39,627 nt of DNA from assembly GCA_015488775.1 (NCBI GenBank), contig WFNF01000122.1:1-39627 (forward strand), given 5' to 3'. Positions within the stretch are counted from its first letter, which is position 1. Every line of letters begins with the position of its first letter. Positions 7,204 to 14,973 of the stretch are shown piece by piece. The notes below the pieces were generated by a model that saw nothing but the letters and a program-made list of their open reading frames with translations, ran no database searches and was not told where the DNA came from. This DNA comes from Helicobacteraceae bacterium. GTDB lineage: Bacteria; Campylobacterota; Campylobacteria; Campylobacterales; Sulfurimonadaceae. Position numbers and translations under genes: made by a program.

Positions 7204-9264
7204 TTATTTATCTAGTTCCCAAGCTCCAGCTGTAGTAGATAAACAAAAGTAGATCTCAGTACCTTTATCTAAACCATCACTGTTTAGTTTTATATCTCCA
7301 CCAAGCATTATTGCCATCTTTTTGCTAAGAGAAAGTCCTAACCCTGTTCCTTTGTGCTTTTTCTGCATCACATTTTCTACCTGAGTAAAATCGCCAAATA
7401 GTTTGGTTAAATCTTCCTTTTTTATCCCTATACCTGTGTCTTTTACACTGATACAAACTTGATGATTTTTACTCCACAGTTGGATATTTACTGAACCTTT
7501 TTGTGTAAACTTGATGGCATTTGAGAGGAGATTTGTGACTATTTGCTGGAATATTTTTGGATCTGTTTTATATTTTTGTAAAGTGTATCCATCCATTTTA
7601 AGATGAAATGCTAAGCCTTTATCTTCAGCTAAAGGCTGGAGCATATTATAAGCACTTTGTACTATCTTTTTTAAGTTTACTTCTTCAGAATATATCTCCA
7701 TCTTTCCTGCTTCAATTTTTGCAATATCTAAGATGCCATTAATCATCTCAAGAAGATATTGCGCCGCGCTCTCTATATTTGCAATCATCTCCACTTGGTC
7801 TTCTTTTAACTCTTCATACACAAGTATAAACTGAGTAAATCCTATAATAGCATTGAGAGGTGTACGAAGTTCATGAGACATATTTGATATAAAAGCAGAC
7901 TTTGCCCTTGAGGCTTGCATAGTTTTCTCAACAAGCCTAATTCTTTCTAACTGTAAAATAATCATAGATACGATAGAACGATAAAACTTCTCTTCATTCT
8001 CATCTTGCATTTTATCTGCATCTATTTCGATACCTCCTAGATAGACTTTTTCATCATTTTCAAAGTTATCTACATATAGTGCTATAACATTGTTACTCGT
8101 TTTTTGTGTTTGTATAAAATGTAGTTTTTCGTTACCACTGAGTTTTTGCATCTCTTGGATTGATGTACTTATGCACTCATTCTCATCTTTTGTTTGGATG
8201 ATGGTACTAAAAATCTCCGTTAACTCTATAAATCTTTTAAGACGAAGTTTATTTTCCTGTTCTAAAGACTCAAGAGCTCTATTTGTTGTGTCTAAAAGTT
8301 CATTAAAAGCATAAGAGAGTCTTCCTATCTCATCTTGTGAATCGAGGTTTACCTTTTGTGTATAATCTTTTGTCTGCGTAATTAACTCTGCTGAGGAGGT
8401 TAAATGTAGAAGTGGTTGAACAATTTTGCGACTACTTATTATACCTACAGATACGATTATTATAAGTGCTAGAGGCACGATGTAAAGCATCATATAGAGG
8501 AGGTCATATAAAAAACTAAGGGCTATACTTTTATCTACTGCATAAACAGCATAATATTTATTAAGTTGATTTGGCAACCTTTTATAGGTAAGAAGATGCT
8601 CTGATAAAATAGCACTATATGAGTTTTTATTCTCAGATATAGTGAACTTTTGTCTATCACCGATGTAAATAGTTCCTTTAGCATTGATTATCATGCTATG
8701 GATGCCTTTTCTGTGTATCAAAAAATGGTCAAGATTTTCAAGATTATATTTTAGGACAAGAGAACCTAAAAACTTATTTTTATCAAATGAAGCAAATATA
8801 TTTGAGAAAAGATAAAGATTTTTATCTACTATAAAGTACCTTTTTTTAGTAATTAATTTTGAAAAATAGTGGAACTTTGATTCTATTTTATAGTTTTGTG
8901 ATGAGGCAATCTTTGTACCTGTTGTATCCACAACAAAAAGAGAAACATCCATTCCAATATCTTCTTTTTTTTGCTCTAGCAGTCTTGCTATGCGTTTATC
9001 AATATCTTCAGAGACAATATCATCCATCACATCAAGTTGTGATATAAATTGTAACTCTTTATTTAAAGAAAGAAGATGACTATCAATAGTATATATAATT
9101 TTATCTAAAGTTATCGTCTGCTCTTCGATAATTCTTTGTATTATTTTTGCTTCTCCCCAGTAAAGGATATAGAAATAAAAAAGAGCAAAAGGGAGAAGCC
9201 CAACTACTATAAAAGCTAAAAGAAGTTTGTTATAAAGAGTCTTATTAAAGAAAGATTTAATCAT
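7204..9264 (-). CDS. Membrane sensor histidine kinase with periplasmic sensor and HAMP
   Basis: This is a 686-aa hybrid-less kinase. TM1 is at about 12-34, followed by a periplasmic Cache-like sensor (35-250), TM2 (about 256-278), HAMP (279-332) and a GAF-like linker (340-445). The HisKA domain has the phospho-acceptor H464 in SNMSHELRTP. The ATPase domain shows NLLSNAIKF, DTGIGIKKED and KGTGLGLSL. It is the last gene of the ApbE/DUF3570 cluster, and its GAGGAG ribosome binding site lies inside the 22-codon receiver stub that overlaps its start by 8 nt. Its likely partner is the OmpR-type regulator at 15410-16072. The neighbouring small PstS-like protein may present a ligand to it. The signal sensed is unknown. 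Confidence 0.93.
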   Translation of the reverse strand: MIKSFFNKTLYNKLLLAFIVVGLLPFALFYFYILYWGEAKIIQRIIEEQTITLDKIIYTIDSHLLSLNKELQFISQLDVMDDIVSEDIDKRIARLLEQKKEDIGMDVSLFVVDTTGTKIASSQNYKIESKFHYFSKLITKKRYFIVDKNLYLFSNIFASFDKNKFLGSLVLKYNLENLDHFLIHRKGIHSMIINAKGTIYIGDRQKFTISENKNSYSAILSEHLLTYKRLPNQLNKYYAVYAVDKSIALSFLYDLLYMMLYIVPLALIIIVSVGIISSRKIVQPLLHLTSSAELITQTKDYTQKVNLDSQDEIGRLSYAFNELLDTTNRALESLEQENKLRLKRFIELTEIFSTIIQTKDENECISTSIQEMQKLSGNEKLHFIQTQKTSNNVIALYVDNFENDEKVYLGGIEIDADKMQDENEEKFYRSIVSMIILQLERIRLVEKTMQASRAKSAFISNMSHELRTPLNAIIGFTQFILVYEELKEDQVEMIANIESAAQYLLEMINGILDIAKIEAGKMEIYSEEVNLKKIVQSAYNMLQPLAEDKGLAFHLKMDGYTLQKYKTDPKIFQQIVTNLLSNAIKFTQKGSVNIQLWSKNHQVCISVKDTGIGIKKEDLTKLFGDFTQVENVMQKKHKGTGLGLSLSKKMAIMLGGDIKLNSDGLDKGTEIYFCLSTTAGAWELDK

Positions 9265-9325
9265 TTAATCTCTCCTCAACCGTTCTATTTATTAACTCAT
9301 CATCTACTAGTAGTACCTGTGTCAT
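9257..9325 (-). pseudogene. 22-codon stub of a response-regulator receiver domain
   Basis: ATG at 9325 to TAA at 9257 encodes 22 residues that include TQVLLVDDELINRTVEERL. This is the beta-1 strand and acidic pocket (V-L-L-V-D-D-E) plus helix 1 of a CheY-like receiver; the phospho-acceptor Asp and everything after helix 1 are missing. It overlaps the upstream gene by ATGA and the kinase start by 8 nt, so translation can pass along the three genes. Its codons also carry the kinase's GAGGAG. It is probably the remnant of a receiver gene that once sat between binding protein and kinase, now perhaps kept as a coupling leader. Confidence 0.7.
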
Positions 9326-9732
9326 TTAGATTTCCATTTATAGAGTATTTTTAGCTTATTATTTACTTCATTCGAGGGTATGTAGGCTATTGCACCATCA
9401 ATTTTTTCTACAAATGAGATGCTACTTTGGAAAGATTTCATTGTAAGTGGAGGACGATGCCCTAAGTAATGTTCTTTTGTCCAGAAAGATTTTAAACGAT
9501 TTCGTGACATACCTAAAACTTGCTTCTCAAAAGATTTTCGTATCTTACTTGTAGGAGATAGATTTATGGGAATCAAGAGCTTGTCTTGTGACATTTTTTG
9601 TCTCTTTAAAAATATCATTTTCACCTTTGCCCGACTTAGACTCGTCAGTGTAGAGTTTTTCTGCATAACGACTACAAATTCTTCAGCATGACAGATAAAT
9701 TGTATGAGAAAAATATATAGTAACTTTTTCAT
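9322..9732 (-). CDS. Small PstS-like periplasmic binding protein
   Basis: The 136-aa protein has a signal peptide (MKKLLYIFLIQFICHAEEF) and then VVMQKNSTLTSLSRAKVKMI, followed by a Phe-rich helix, NRLKSFWTKEHYLGHRPP and VEKIDGAIAYIPSNEV. This is the pattern of the truncated phosphate-ABC-transporter-like binding proteins that often accompany a porin and a sensor kinase in Proteobacteria and Campylobacterota. It is about half the length of true PstS and no ABC transporter genes are nearby, so a sensory or chaperoning role is more likely than transport. Its start overlaps the porin stop by 1 nt. Confidence 0.75.
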   Translation of the reverse strand: MKKLLYIFLIQFICHAEEFVVVMQKNSTLTSLSRAKVKMIFLKRQKMSQDKLLIPINLSPTSKIRKSFEKQVLGMSRNRLKSFWTKEHYLGHRPPLTMKSFQSSISFVEKIDGAIAYIPSNEVNNKLKILYKWKSK

Positions 9733-10748
9733 TAAAATAGTGCCGAAATAGAGAGTAAAGTTCTATTTTGAGCATCTTCTTGATGCATCTGATACTCAGC
9801 CTTAAATGCCACAGGGTAAACAGGTCGATAGGTATAACCAAGAACAAGAAAACTATCTTTTTGTGTTTGTTTAAGCTGCTGTGACTCATAAGTTTCAAAA
9901 CGAATAGTAGGTAAATGCTTTGGTGTAATTCTATAGAGACCTTCTATGTATCCAGAATAAGGAACTAAGGAGTGATTTTTGTTAAACTGTGTTCCAAGTT
10001 CACCCATAATTTTATAATTATCTGTGTCATACTTTAGTGAAATCAAACTATAGTAAAAATTTTTATCTACAACAAGAGGATCTCTTGTATGAAAATAACC
10101 ACCGTTATACTTTACACTTAAGTCATTATTTGTATATTCTAAACCTAAAGCATAATGCTTATTAACTTTTAAATTATTATACTCATCATCAAAATCTTTG
10201 TTATTTTGTAAAAGAACATCTACTCTTATCTCATTATCACTATAGCTTGTAAATGACAGATCTAAGCCTGTTGTATATTTTGGATATATCATGGAGCTAA
10301 CTAGAGGGTTTGAACTTGTATCTCGTAATACATTTATTGGAATCATATTCCAGTACCCTATTGGAGAGTTAAATTTACCTGCTCTGAATACAAAATTTTC
10401 ATTATAGTTGTAGTCTAGATAAAGTCTCTCAATGTGAAGTTGTGTATTTTTTTGAGTATTTGTATCACCTTGAGTCCATTGTTTTATATAGAACTCTTTA
10501 AACTCCAACTCTGCCATATAAGAGAACTTATCTGCAGAACCATATACTAAAAAAGCTATCTCATCAGCTCTTAACTGATGAAAGTCAGAATCTTCTACAT
10601 TTGTGTAGTCTGCTGAGAGATAACCACCTATGTAAAGAGGTATATCTCCAACTTGTAAACCCTCTCCTAACACATAATCAGAACTCTGTTCATCCTCTGT
10701 AGCCCATATAGAGCTGAAGAGTAGTATCATAATAAATAAAATTTTCAA
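9732..10748 (-). CDS. Outer-membrane porin-like beta-barrel
   Basis: The 338-aa product has a signal peptide (MKILFIMILLFSSIWA). It is rich in alternating aromatic/polar strands and ends in a terminal phenylalanine (SISALF), the usual outer-membrane assembly signal. GGYLSADYTNVEDSDFHQLR, then AEFL-type strands and FRAGKFNSPIGYWN resemble phosphate/anion-type or short-chain porins of the porin O/P type. It lies between apbE and the small binding protein. A porin plus binding protein plus kinase trio is a recurring arrangement and suggests a ligand-import and sensing unit fused to the redox cluster. The substrate is not predictable. Confidence 0.8.
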   Translation of the reverse strand: MKILFIMILLFSSIWATEDEQSSDYVLGEGLQVGDIPLYIGGYLSADYTNVEDSDFHQLRADEIAFLVYGSADKFSYMAELEFKEFYIKQWTQGDTNTQKNTQLHIERLYLDYNYNENFVFRAGKFNSPIGYWNMIPINVLRDTSSNPLVSSMIYPKYTTGLDLSFTSYSDNEIRVDVLLQNNKDFDDEYNNLKVNKHYALGLEYTNNDLSVKYNGGYFHTRDPLVVDKNFYYSLISLKYDTDNYKIMGELGTQFNKNHSLVPYSGYIEGLYRITPKHLPTIRFETYESQQLKQTQKDSFLVLGYTYRPVYPVAFKAEYQMHQEDAQNRTLLSISALF

Positions 10749-10759
10749 ATTATTCCCTT

Positions 10760-11761
10760 TTACAAAGCATACAACTCTATAGCTTTGATATCTAAACTTT
10801 TAAAATTCTCAAAAAGTAAGTTACCCTCTTCTTCTATGGCAATTATAGCAATATTATATCTTTTAGCTAAAGCTCTTAATTTTTCTTTTGGTGTATTAAA
10901 TGCCATAGTGGCTACTGCATCAAGAAGTGTACCATCTTTACCATCTTTTATAAGAGTGATACTACTGTAGTAGTGGTTTTGCGAAGCCGTTTTTATGTCA
11001 AGAATATGGTGATTCTCTTTAGAGCTAATAAAACGCTCATAGTCACCACTCGTAGAGAAAGTAATAGGAGCTTTTGAAGTTTTTACAACAGCAATATTCT
11101 CATCTGTATATGGACTTTTTATGGCTATATTATAATTTTTTCCAAAGGTACATATCTCACCTCCTGCATTTACCAATGCCTTTTTTGCACCTTTATTTCG
11201 TAAATAGGTGATGAGCTTTTCTGCTATAAAACCTTTGCCTATGCCACCAAAGTCAAGTCGCATACCTTTTCTCTTAAGATATACACTCTCTTTATTTACT
11301 ATGAAATCTTTAAAGTTGACAAGCTCTTTTGCCTTTTGAAGCTCTTTTTTAGTAGGTATTTTTTGTGTACTCTTACCAAAGCAATAGGTAGCTTGAGAAA
11401 GTATTCCGATAGTAGGATCAAAAACACCATCAGAAGCTTTTGCCATCTCAAGTGCTTTTGAAAAGAGTTCTCTCTCATCTTGTGTACATATAACTCCGCT
11501 TATACCTGCATTGATATTAACACGGTTAAGTAGTGAGTCCTCTTTGTACGCTGAAAATTTTGCTTCAAACTCTTTAACCAAATCTAGTGCTTCAAAGAGA
11601 ATCTTTTTTGAGAGATCTGCTTCTAAAATGATCTCTGTACTCATCACTTTTGCACGAAGCCCATTCTCAAAAAAAGCCATCTTAAAAATCAAACTTGTAG
11701 TTGAGAGAGGTAAAGACAGCGCTGATGCTATCAACATCATACCAGCTTTTAATATAGTCAT
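10760..11761 (-). CDS. apbE: ApbE: FAD:protein FMN transferase
   Basis: ApbE uses FAD and Mg2+ to attach FMN covalently to a Thr or Ser of an extracytoplasmic target. The motifs are in order: MSTEI (40-44, usually MGT), DFGGIGKG (170-177), NAGGEI (198-203), STSGDYERF (236-244), HHILD (251-255) and DGTLLDAVATMAF (276-288). The long form overlaps the DUF3570 gene by 80 bp but gives a signal-like start (K5, then MMLIASALSLPLSTTSLIF). An internal ATG at 11680, 1 bp after the DUF3570 stop, would give a protein without export signal. I prefer the long form because ApbE works outside the cytoplasm. Adjacent DUF3570 holds a candidate acceptor motif. Confidence 0.93.
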   Translation of the reverse strand: MTILKAGMMLIASALSLPLSTTSLIFKMAFFENGLRAKVMSTEIILEADLSKKILFEALDLVKEFEAKFSAYKEDSLLNRVNINAGISGVICTQDERELFSKALEMAKASDGVFDPTIGILSQATYCFGKSTQKIPTKKELQKAKELVNFKDFIVNKESVYLKRKGMRLDFGGIGKGFIAEKLITYLRNKGAKKALVNAGGEICTFGKNYNIAIKSPYTDENIAVVKTSKAPITFSTSGDYERFISSKENHHILDIKTASQNHYYSSITLIKDGKDGTLLDAVATMAFNTPKEKLRALAKRYNIAIIAIEEEGNLLFENFKSLDIKAIELYAL

Positions 11762-12797
11762 TTTTTGTAGTTTGGTAGTAGTCTATACTTGCTGTCAATT
11801 TATTTTTTCTCCCAACTTTATATATAAATGGAATCCCTATTGTGAAAGAGTCAAAGGCAGACATTCTATAGTCTGTTGCAAAATAGGCATCATTTGCATT
11901 ATAATTTCCTATCTCTTGTACAAAATTAGACTTCGTTTGTGTATAGTAGCGTAGACGCAATCCAGATGTCAATCTATGTGAGAAGTCGTGTAGTTCTTCT
12001 ATGTTTATCGTATGTGAAGAGATGTCCCAATCATCTTTATAGTACCTATAAGAAACATTCATTGCGTTTGCATCATTAAAAAGATAAACACTTTTAAGTG
12101 AATAAGCTTCTCCAGCTCTTTGATCAGGATAGTTCTCAAACTTTGCTATATCACCTTGTAGTACATAGTGATATGGTGAGGATAAAAAACCTTCACTATA
12201 CATATAGGAAAAAACTCCCTGTATAGAAAAAGTTGGTGTGATAAGTTGGTTGATAGAGAGGTCAAGTTTTCTTTCATTGCGATTATCTTTTGGTAATGCT
12301 CTATCAAATACAGGACTCCACTTATCAAAGGATTGGGAAAAGCCTATCCCTAGTGCTGTGTTTTGCTGATTTAACTGACGAACATAGTTCATAAAAAGTG
12401 ATTTTCCATCATAATCCTTCTCAGTTGAGTAATACCCACCTAATGTCAAAGTATTATCCCCATCATCATAAGTAGCCATAAGCGTTGGAGCATAACGAAC
12501 ATCATCAAAATTATTCTCATTCAAAGATGCACCAGTAACTGCATCAACATGACCACCATTGGCACCATTTTTGATACTTGCTGCTGTAATTCCATCTATA
12601 CGCATTTTAAATCCAAGCATCCATTTATGTGATACTTTTTTAAAGAGCGAAAATGTTGGTGAATATACATTTACATTTGCATTGTCATTATAAGTATTAA
12701 ACCCAAAACTCATACTATCTTTGAGGTTGGAAGCAAAACTATTAATCTCTAGTGTTACTAATGAAATGATAGCGAAAAATAGGTATTTTATCTGCAT
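11682..12797 (-). CDS. DUF3570 outer-membrane protein with ApbE-type acceptor motif
   Basis: The 371-aa protein has a signal peptide (cleavage near FAS, 21-23), many amphipathic strands and a terminal Phe (NYKFDF), so it should be an outer-membrane barrel. The family is recognised from the region DSMSFGFNTYNDNANVNVYS and the constant company of DUF4266. Residues 85-91 read DAVTGAS, which fits D-x-x-[ST]-G-A-[ST], the site ApbE flavinylates in NqrC/RnfG-type proteins; S91 would carry FMN. A weaker second copy, DGITAAS, is at 68-74. It overlaps DUF4266 by 10 bp and apbE by up to 80 bp. Function is unknown; a flavin-bearing outer-membrane protein is my inference. Confidence 0.85.
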   Translation of the reverse strand: MQIKYLFFAIISLVTLEINSFASNLKDSMSFGFNTYNDNANVNVYSPTFSLFKKVSHKWMLGFKMRIDGITAASIKNGANGGHVDAVTGASLNENNFDDVRYAPTLMATYDDGDNTLTLGGYYSTEKDYDGKSLFMNYVRQLNQQNTALGIGFSQSFDKWSPVFDRALPKDNRNERKLDLSINQLITPTFSIQGVFSYMYSEGFLSSPYHYVLQGDIAKFENYPDQRAGEAYSLKSVYLFNDANAMNVSYRYYKDDWDISSHTINIEELHDFSHRLTSGLRLRYYTQTKSNFVQEIGNYNANDAYFATDYRMSAFDSFTIGIPFIYKVGRKNKLTASIDYYQTTKNDYIKSWYDVDSISAVFTSLNYKFDF

Positions 12798-13009
12798 CCA
12801 CAGCCTCCTTGAAAAGAACTTTCACCACCAGCACTTGCTTCACGAATAAGGAAAATATGTCCCTCTTGTTCTGCTCTTTCGCTTATTGGAGAAAGGCTCA
12901 TCTTATCTTGTGCAAAATACTCCTTCTCATAAGGCATCACTCGCACGAGTTTATCTGAACAAGCACTTATAAATAGTGCAAAAAGTAGTAATATGGTTAC
13001 TTTTTTCAT
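12788..13009 (-). CDS. DUF4266 lipoprotein with C-terminal Gly-Gly-Cys-Gly-Cys
   Basis: This 73-aa lipoprotein has its lipobox at FISAC (C17). The middle (VRVMPYEKEYFAQDKMSL) and the end (IREASAGGESSFQGGCGCR) match DUF4266, whose conserved tail is S-R/E-E-x-x-x-G-G then G-G-C-G-C. The two C-terminal cysteines (C70, C72) could bind metal, form a disulfide handled by the thioredoxin encoded just upstream, or carry a modification. It sits between the thioredoxin (2 bp away) and DUF3570 (10 bp overlap). In other bacteria this family is usually found with DUF3570 and ApbE, so it is probably a small accessory of the same envelope complex. Confidence 0.88.
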   Translation of the reverse strand: MKKVTILLLFALFISACSDKLVRVMPYEKEYFAQDKMSLSPISERAEQEGHIFLIREASAGGESSFQGGCGCR

Positions 13010-13011
13010 CT

Positions 13012-13506
13012 CTACTTTCCTAATAATTTTTTGATAGTTTGCTTGAGCTTTGAAATGCCATCAGTATCAAGACTTCCAATATAAACATCAACGATTTTAC
13101 CATTTTGATTTATTAGAAATGAAGAGGGCATACCTGGACACTGATAGGCTTTTGGTAAGCTCTTTTGTGAATCATAAAGAGTTTTCAAACTTCTTTTTGC
13201 ATCCACTTTAGATAGAAAATCTATCCCGTTTTTTGCTTCATTATCTATGTTTGCAAGCACTATTTCAAACTCTGATCTTGAAAACTCACTTTGGAGTTGT
13301 ACAAACAGAGGCATCTCCTCTTGACAACCACTACACCAACTTGCCCACATGTTTAACAAAACAACCTTACCATGAAGGCTTTCACTTTTAAGGCTTTTAT
13401 TTTGTGCATAAATATCTGGTAATTCAAATTTTACTGCATCATCCCCAACTCGTGGTGCTGCAAAAAGTGCAATTGATAGTAAAAATATACTTAGTAATTT
13501 TTTCAT
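13012..13506 (-). CDS. TlpA-like periplasmic thioredoxin
   Basis: The 164-aa protein has a signal peptide (MKKLLSIFLLSIALFAA), then the TlpA/ResA/AhpC-TSA core with VVLLNMWASWCSGCQEEMP. The active cysteines are C58 and C61 (WCSGC). The cis-Pro segment is GMPSSFLINQNGKIV. It should act in the periplasm, reducing or resolving disulfides. The targets in this operon could be the two CxxCH cytochromes immediately upstream, which need reduced cysteines for heme attachment, or the Cys-Gly-Cys tail of DUF4266. The thioredoxin gene is 9 bp from the diheme gene and 2 bp from DUF4266. Confidence 0.9.
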   Translation of the reverse strand: MKKLLSIFLLSIALFAAPRVGDDAVKFELPDIYAQNKSLKSESLHGKVVLLNMWASWCSGCQEEMPLFVQLQSEFSRSEFEIVLANIDNEAKNGIDFLSKVDAKRSLKTLYDSQKSLPKAYQCPGMPSSFLINQNGKIVDVYIGSLDTDGISKLKQTIKKLLGK

Positions 13507-13515
13507 TTTATTTCC

Positions 13516-14097
13516 TTATTTACATTGATTTTGATGTAGTTGAGCATATAAGACAGATGTAAATCCACCTTTTATATGACAAGCATTACATGAAATTCTA
13601 TTAGATCTATTTTGTCTATTGTTTATGTCATAATCATCAGTTGTAAAATTATGAGTAAAATTTGACACGGCAAAAACAGTTCCATTTTTATCTTCTATTT
13701 GTACATGAAATGTCTCAGCACTAAGAGGAAAGTGTGTTCTAGAAAGAATAAATAGATTACCTTTGGCTTTATAACCTTTAGAATTTACATCCTCATAATC
13801 TTTTGAACTATACACAGTGTTAAAATTTGCATCGAGAAACTTAACAACAAGATTCCCTCCACAAACATTATTTAGATCATCTTCATTACTAATATTTGAA
13901 GACTTGTAAAGTGTCCCGCCAACAATAAGATGTTTATTCTCATTAAGATCTACATTGTGACAAGCCAGACAATCTCTTCCTTGAAAGTGCCAACCTTTTA
14001 CGGTCGTTGCTGCACTATTATTACCCTCTTCAGCCTCACAAGCACTCATAAAGATGATAATGAGTATTAAAAAGAGATGCTGTATCGTTTTTTTCAT
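13516..14097 (-). CDS. Diheme c-type cytochrome lipoprotein
   Basis: This is a 193-aa lipoprotein with its lipobox at FMSAC (C20) and two heme-binding CxxCH motifs: CLACH (43-47) and CNACH (170-174). Between them is a beta-rich domain that starts with IVGGTLYKS and contains FLDANFNTVYSSKDYED. The arrangement (heme, G-G-T-L-Y strand, Ig-like domain, heme) is shared with the first part of the next gene upstream (CAQCH then GATIFK), so the two are probably distant paralogues. It is membrane-anchored on the periplasmic or outer face and should pass electrons. It lies 8 bp after the triheme gene and 9 bp before the thioredoxin gene. Confidence 0.82.
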   Translation of the reverse strand: MKKTIQHLFLILIIIFMSACEAEEGNNSAATTVKGWHFQGRDCLACHNVDLNENKHLIVGGTLYKSSNISNEDDLNNVCGGNLVVKFLDANFNTVYSSKDYEDVNSKGYKAKGNLFILSRTHFPLSAETFHVQIEDKNGTVFAVSNFTHNFTTDDYDINNRQNRSNRISCNACHIKGGFTSVLYAQLHQNQCK

Positions 14098-14105
14098 AAT
14101 TTCTC

Positions 14106-14885
14106 CTAATTATTAAGTGCACCAGCACTAATCCAATCTTTTATAGTAGTGTATTGAGTATCGCTTAGCCTCTTTCCACCACCGTGACTCACTTTTGCTG
14201 CACCTTTTTGTATAAGTCTTGAGCTTGATGGTGATGTTGTGCTTACCCGTTGCTTTACTCTCGAATATGTAAAGGTATTGTGGCAATTTGTACACTTATT
14301 TAATATAGGTGAAATATCTCTAGCAAAAGATTTTGCCACTGTTGTAGTCTTAGCCCCAGTTGAAGTTGAAGTTGTAGCTGTTTGAGTTTGAGTTTGAGTT
14401 TGAGTTTGAGTTTGAGTTTTCCCAGCAGTTGTTAATTGTGCTGCAAGAGTATACTTAAATGAGACTATACGACCTGGTGCATTATTTTTACCTGTTGCAG
14501 TATGACATCTATTACAATCAAAACGAGAAGCATCATGTGAATCTGTTACAGATGAATTAATAACAACACCTTGTGGATCGATTACTTGTGCTGTATATTT
14601 TAAAATACCTGAGTTAAATATTGAGTTAGCATTTCCAGAACCACGACCAGTACTGTAATTTATCTGCTCACCACTTTGTGCTAAGACTAAACGAAGTGAG
14701 TAGTTAGTTGCTGCTTGTGAAGTGCTGCTAGGGGCATCTAAGGTTTTAAAAATAGTTGCACCTGATGTAAATGAGTGGCACTGTGCACAGCTCACTCCTT
14801 GGTTATGAGGAGATAAGCTTTCGTCCCCACATCCTGTTAGTAGTAGTGCCATTATAATAACACTGAGTAAGTATAATAATTTCAT
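14106..14885 (-). CDS. Triheme c-type cytochrome lipoprotein with Thr-Gln repeat
   Basis: This 259-aa lipoprotein has its lipobox at LLTGC (C19) and three CxxCH sites: CAQCH (33-37), CNRCH (124-128) and CTNCH (198-202). The first two hemes belong to a domain like that of the diheme neighbour. The third lies in a C-terminal mono-heme domain (ARDISPILNKCTNCHN, ending TIKDWISAGA) of the type found in many c-type lipoproteins. The two are joined by a flexible TQTQTQ linker made by a hexanucleotide repeat. AAGGGAG precedes the ATG. It is the first gene of the compact operon, and two regulatory signals lie directly upstream. Likely role: electron transfer in the envelope. Confidence 0.85.
   Translation of the reverse strand: MKLLYLLSVIIMALLLTGCGDESLSPHNQGVSCAQCHSFTSGATIFKTLDAPSSTSQAATNYSLRLVLAQSGEQINYSTGRGSGNANSIFNSGILKYTAQVIDPQGVVINSSVTDSHDASRFDCNRCHTATGKNNAPGRIVSFKYTLAAQLTTAGKTQTQTQTQTQTQTATTSTSTGAKTTTVAKSFARDISPILNKCTNCHNTFTYSRVKQRVSTTSPSSSRLIQKGAAKVSHGGGKRLSDTQYTTIKDWISAGALNN
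14381..14416. repeat. Hexanucleotide tandem repeat (TTTGAG x6)
   Basis: Six perfect copies of TTTGAG lie inside the triheme cytochrome gene and encode a Thr-Gln linker between its heme domains. Changes in copy number by slippage would alter linker length by two residues per unit without breaking frame. Confidence 0.9.
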
Positions 14886-14892
14886 TCTAGCT

Positions 14893-14925
14893 CCCTTAAA
14901 AGTTTTAATTATCTAATTTTAAGGG
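14893..14925 (-). promoter_or_regulatory. Inverted repeat covering the triheme gene's ribosome binding site
   Basis: On the minus strand CCCTTAAAA and TTTTAAGGG form a perfect 9-bp inverted repeat with a 15-nt spacer. The right arm includes the AAGGGAG ribosome binding site of the gene starting at 14885. If the transcript begins upstream of 14925, the stem would hide that site. If instead transcription starts from the TAGATAAT at 14909-14916, the left arm is not in the RNA and the repeat is more likely a protein-binding site. Confidence 0.4.
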
Positions 14926-14931
14926 AATTTT

Positions 14932-14950
14932 ATGAAGATTAAATGAAGAT
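14932..14950 (-). promoter_or_regulatory. Direct-repeat operator, copy 1 (before triheme gene)
   Basis: ATGAAGATTAAATGAAGAT contains ATGAAGAT twice with an 11-bp period, the spacing typical of OmpR/PhoB-family binding sites. It is identical over 19 bp to 15374-15392. It lies 47 bp upstream of the gene starting at 14885. The response regulator encoded at 15410-16072 is the obvious candidate binder. Confidence 0.6.
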
Positions 14951-14957
14951 GTGATGT

Positions 14958-14973
14958 TTAACCCAAATTATGC
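14958..14973. repeat. Solo 16-bp MITE-terminus sequence
   Basis: TTAACCCAAATTATGC is identical to the terminal repeat of the MITE-like element at 22286-22382. It overlaps the last codon and TAA stop of the gene at 14968-15321. It could be the footprint of an excised or truncated element, or a chance match. Confidence 0.35.

Noticed and set aside
11511-11954. 147-codon plus-strand ORF over the apbE/DUF3570 junction
   Set aside because: It is antisense to two well-supported genes and has no own signals.
14381-14416. Microsatellite as an on/off phase-variation switch
   Set aside because: The unit is 6 bp, so slippage cannot change the reading frame.
14757-14768. S-G-A-T at residues 41-44 of the triheme lipoprotein as an ApbE acceptor site
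   Set aside because: It lacks the Asp three residues before the Ser, and the paralogous diheme protein has G-G-T-L-Y at the same place, so it is better explained as a structural strand after the first heme.
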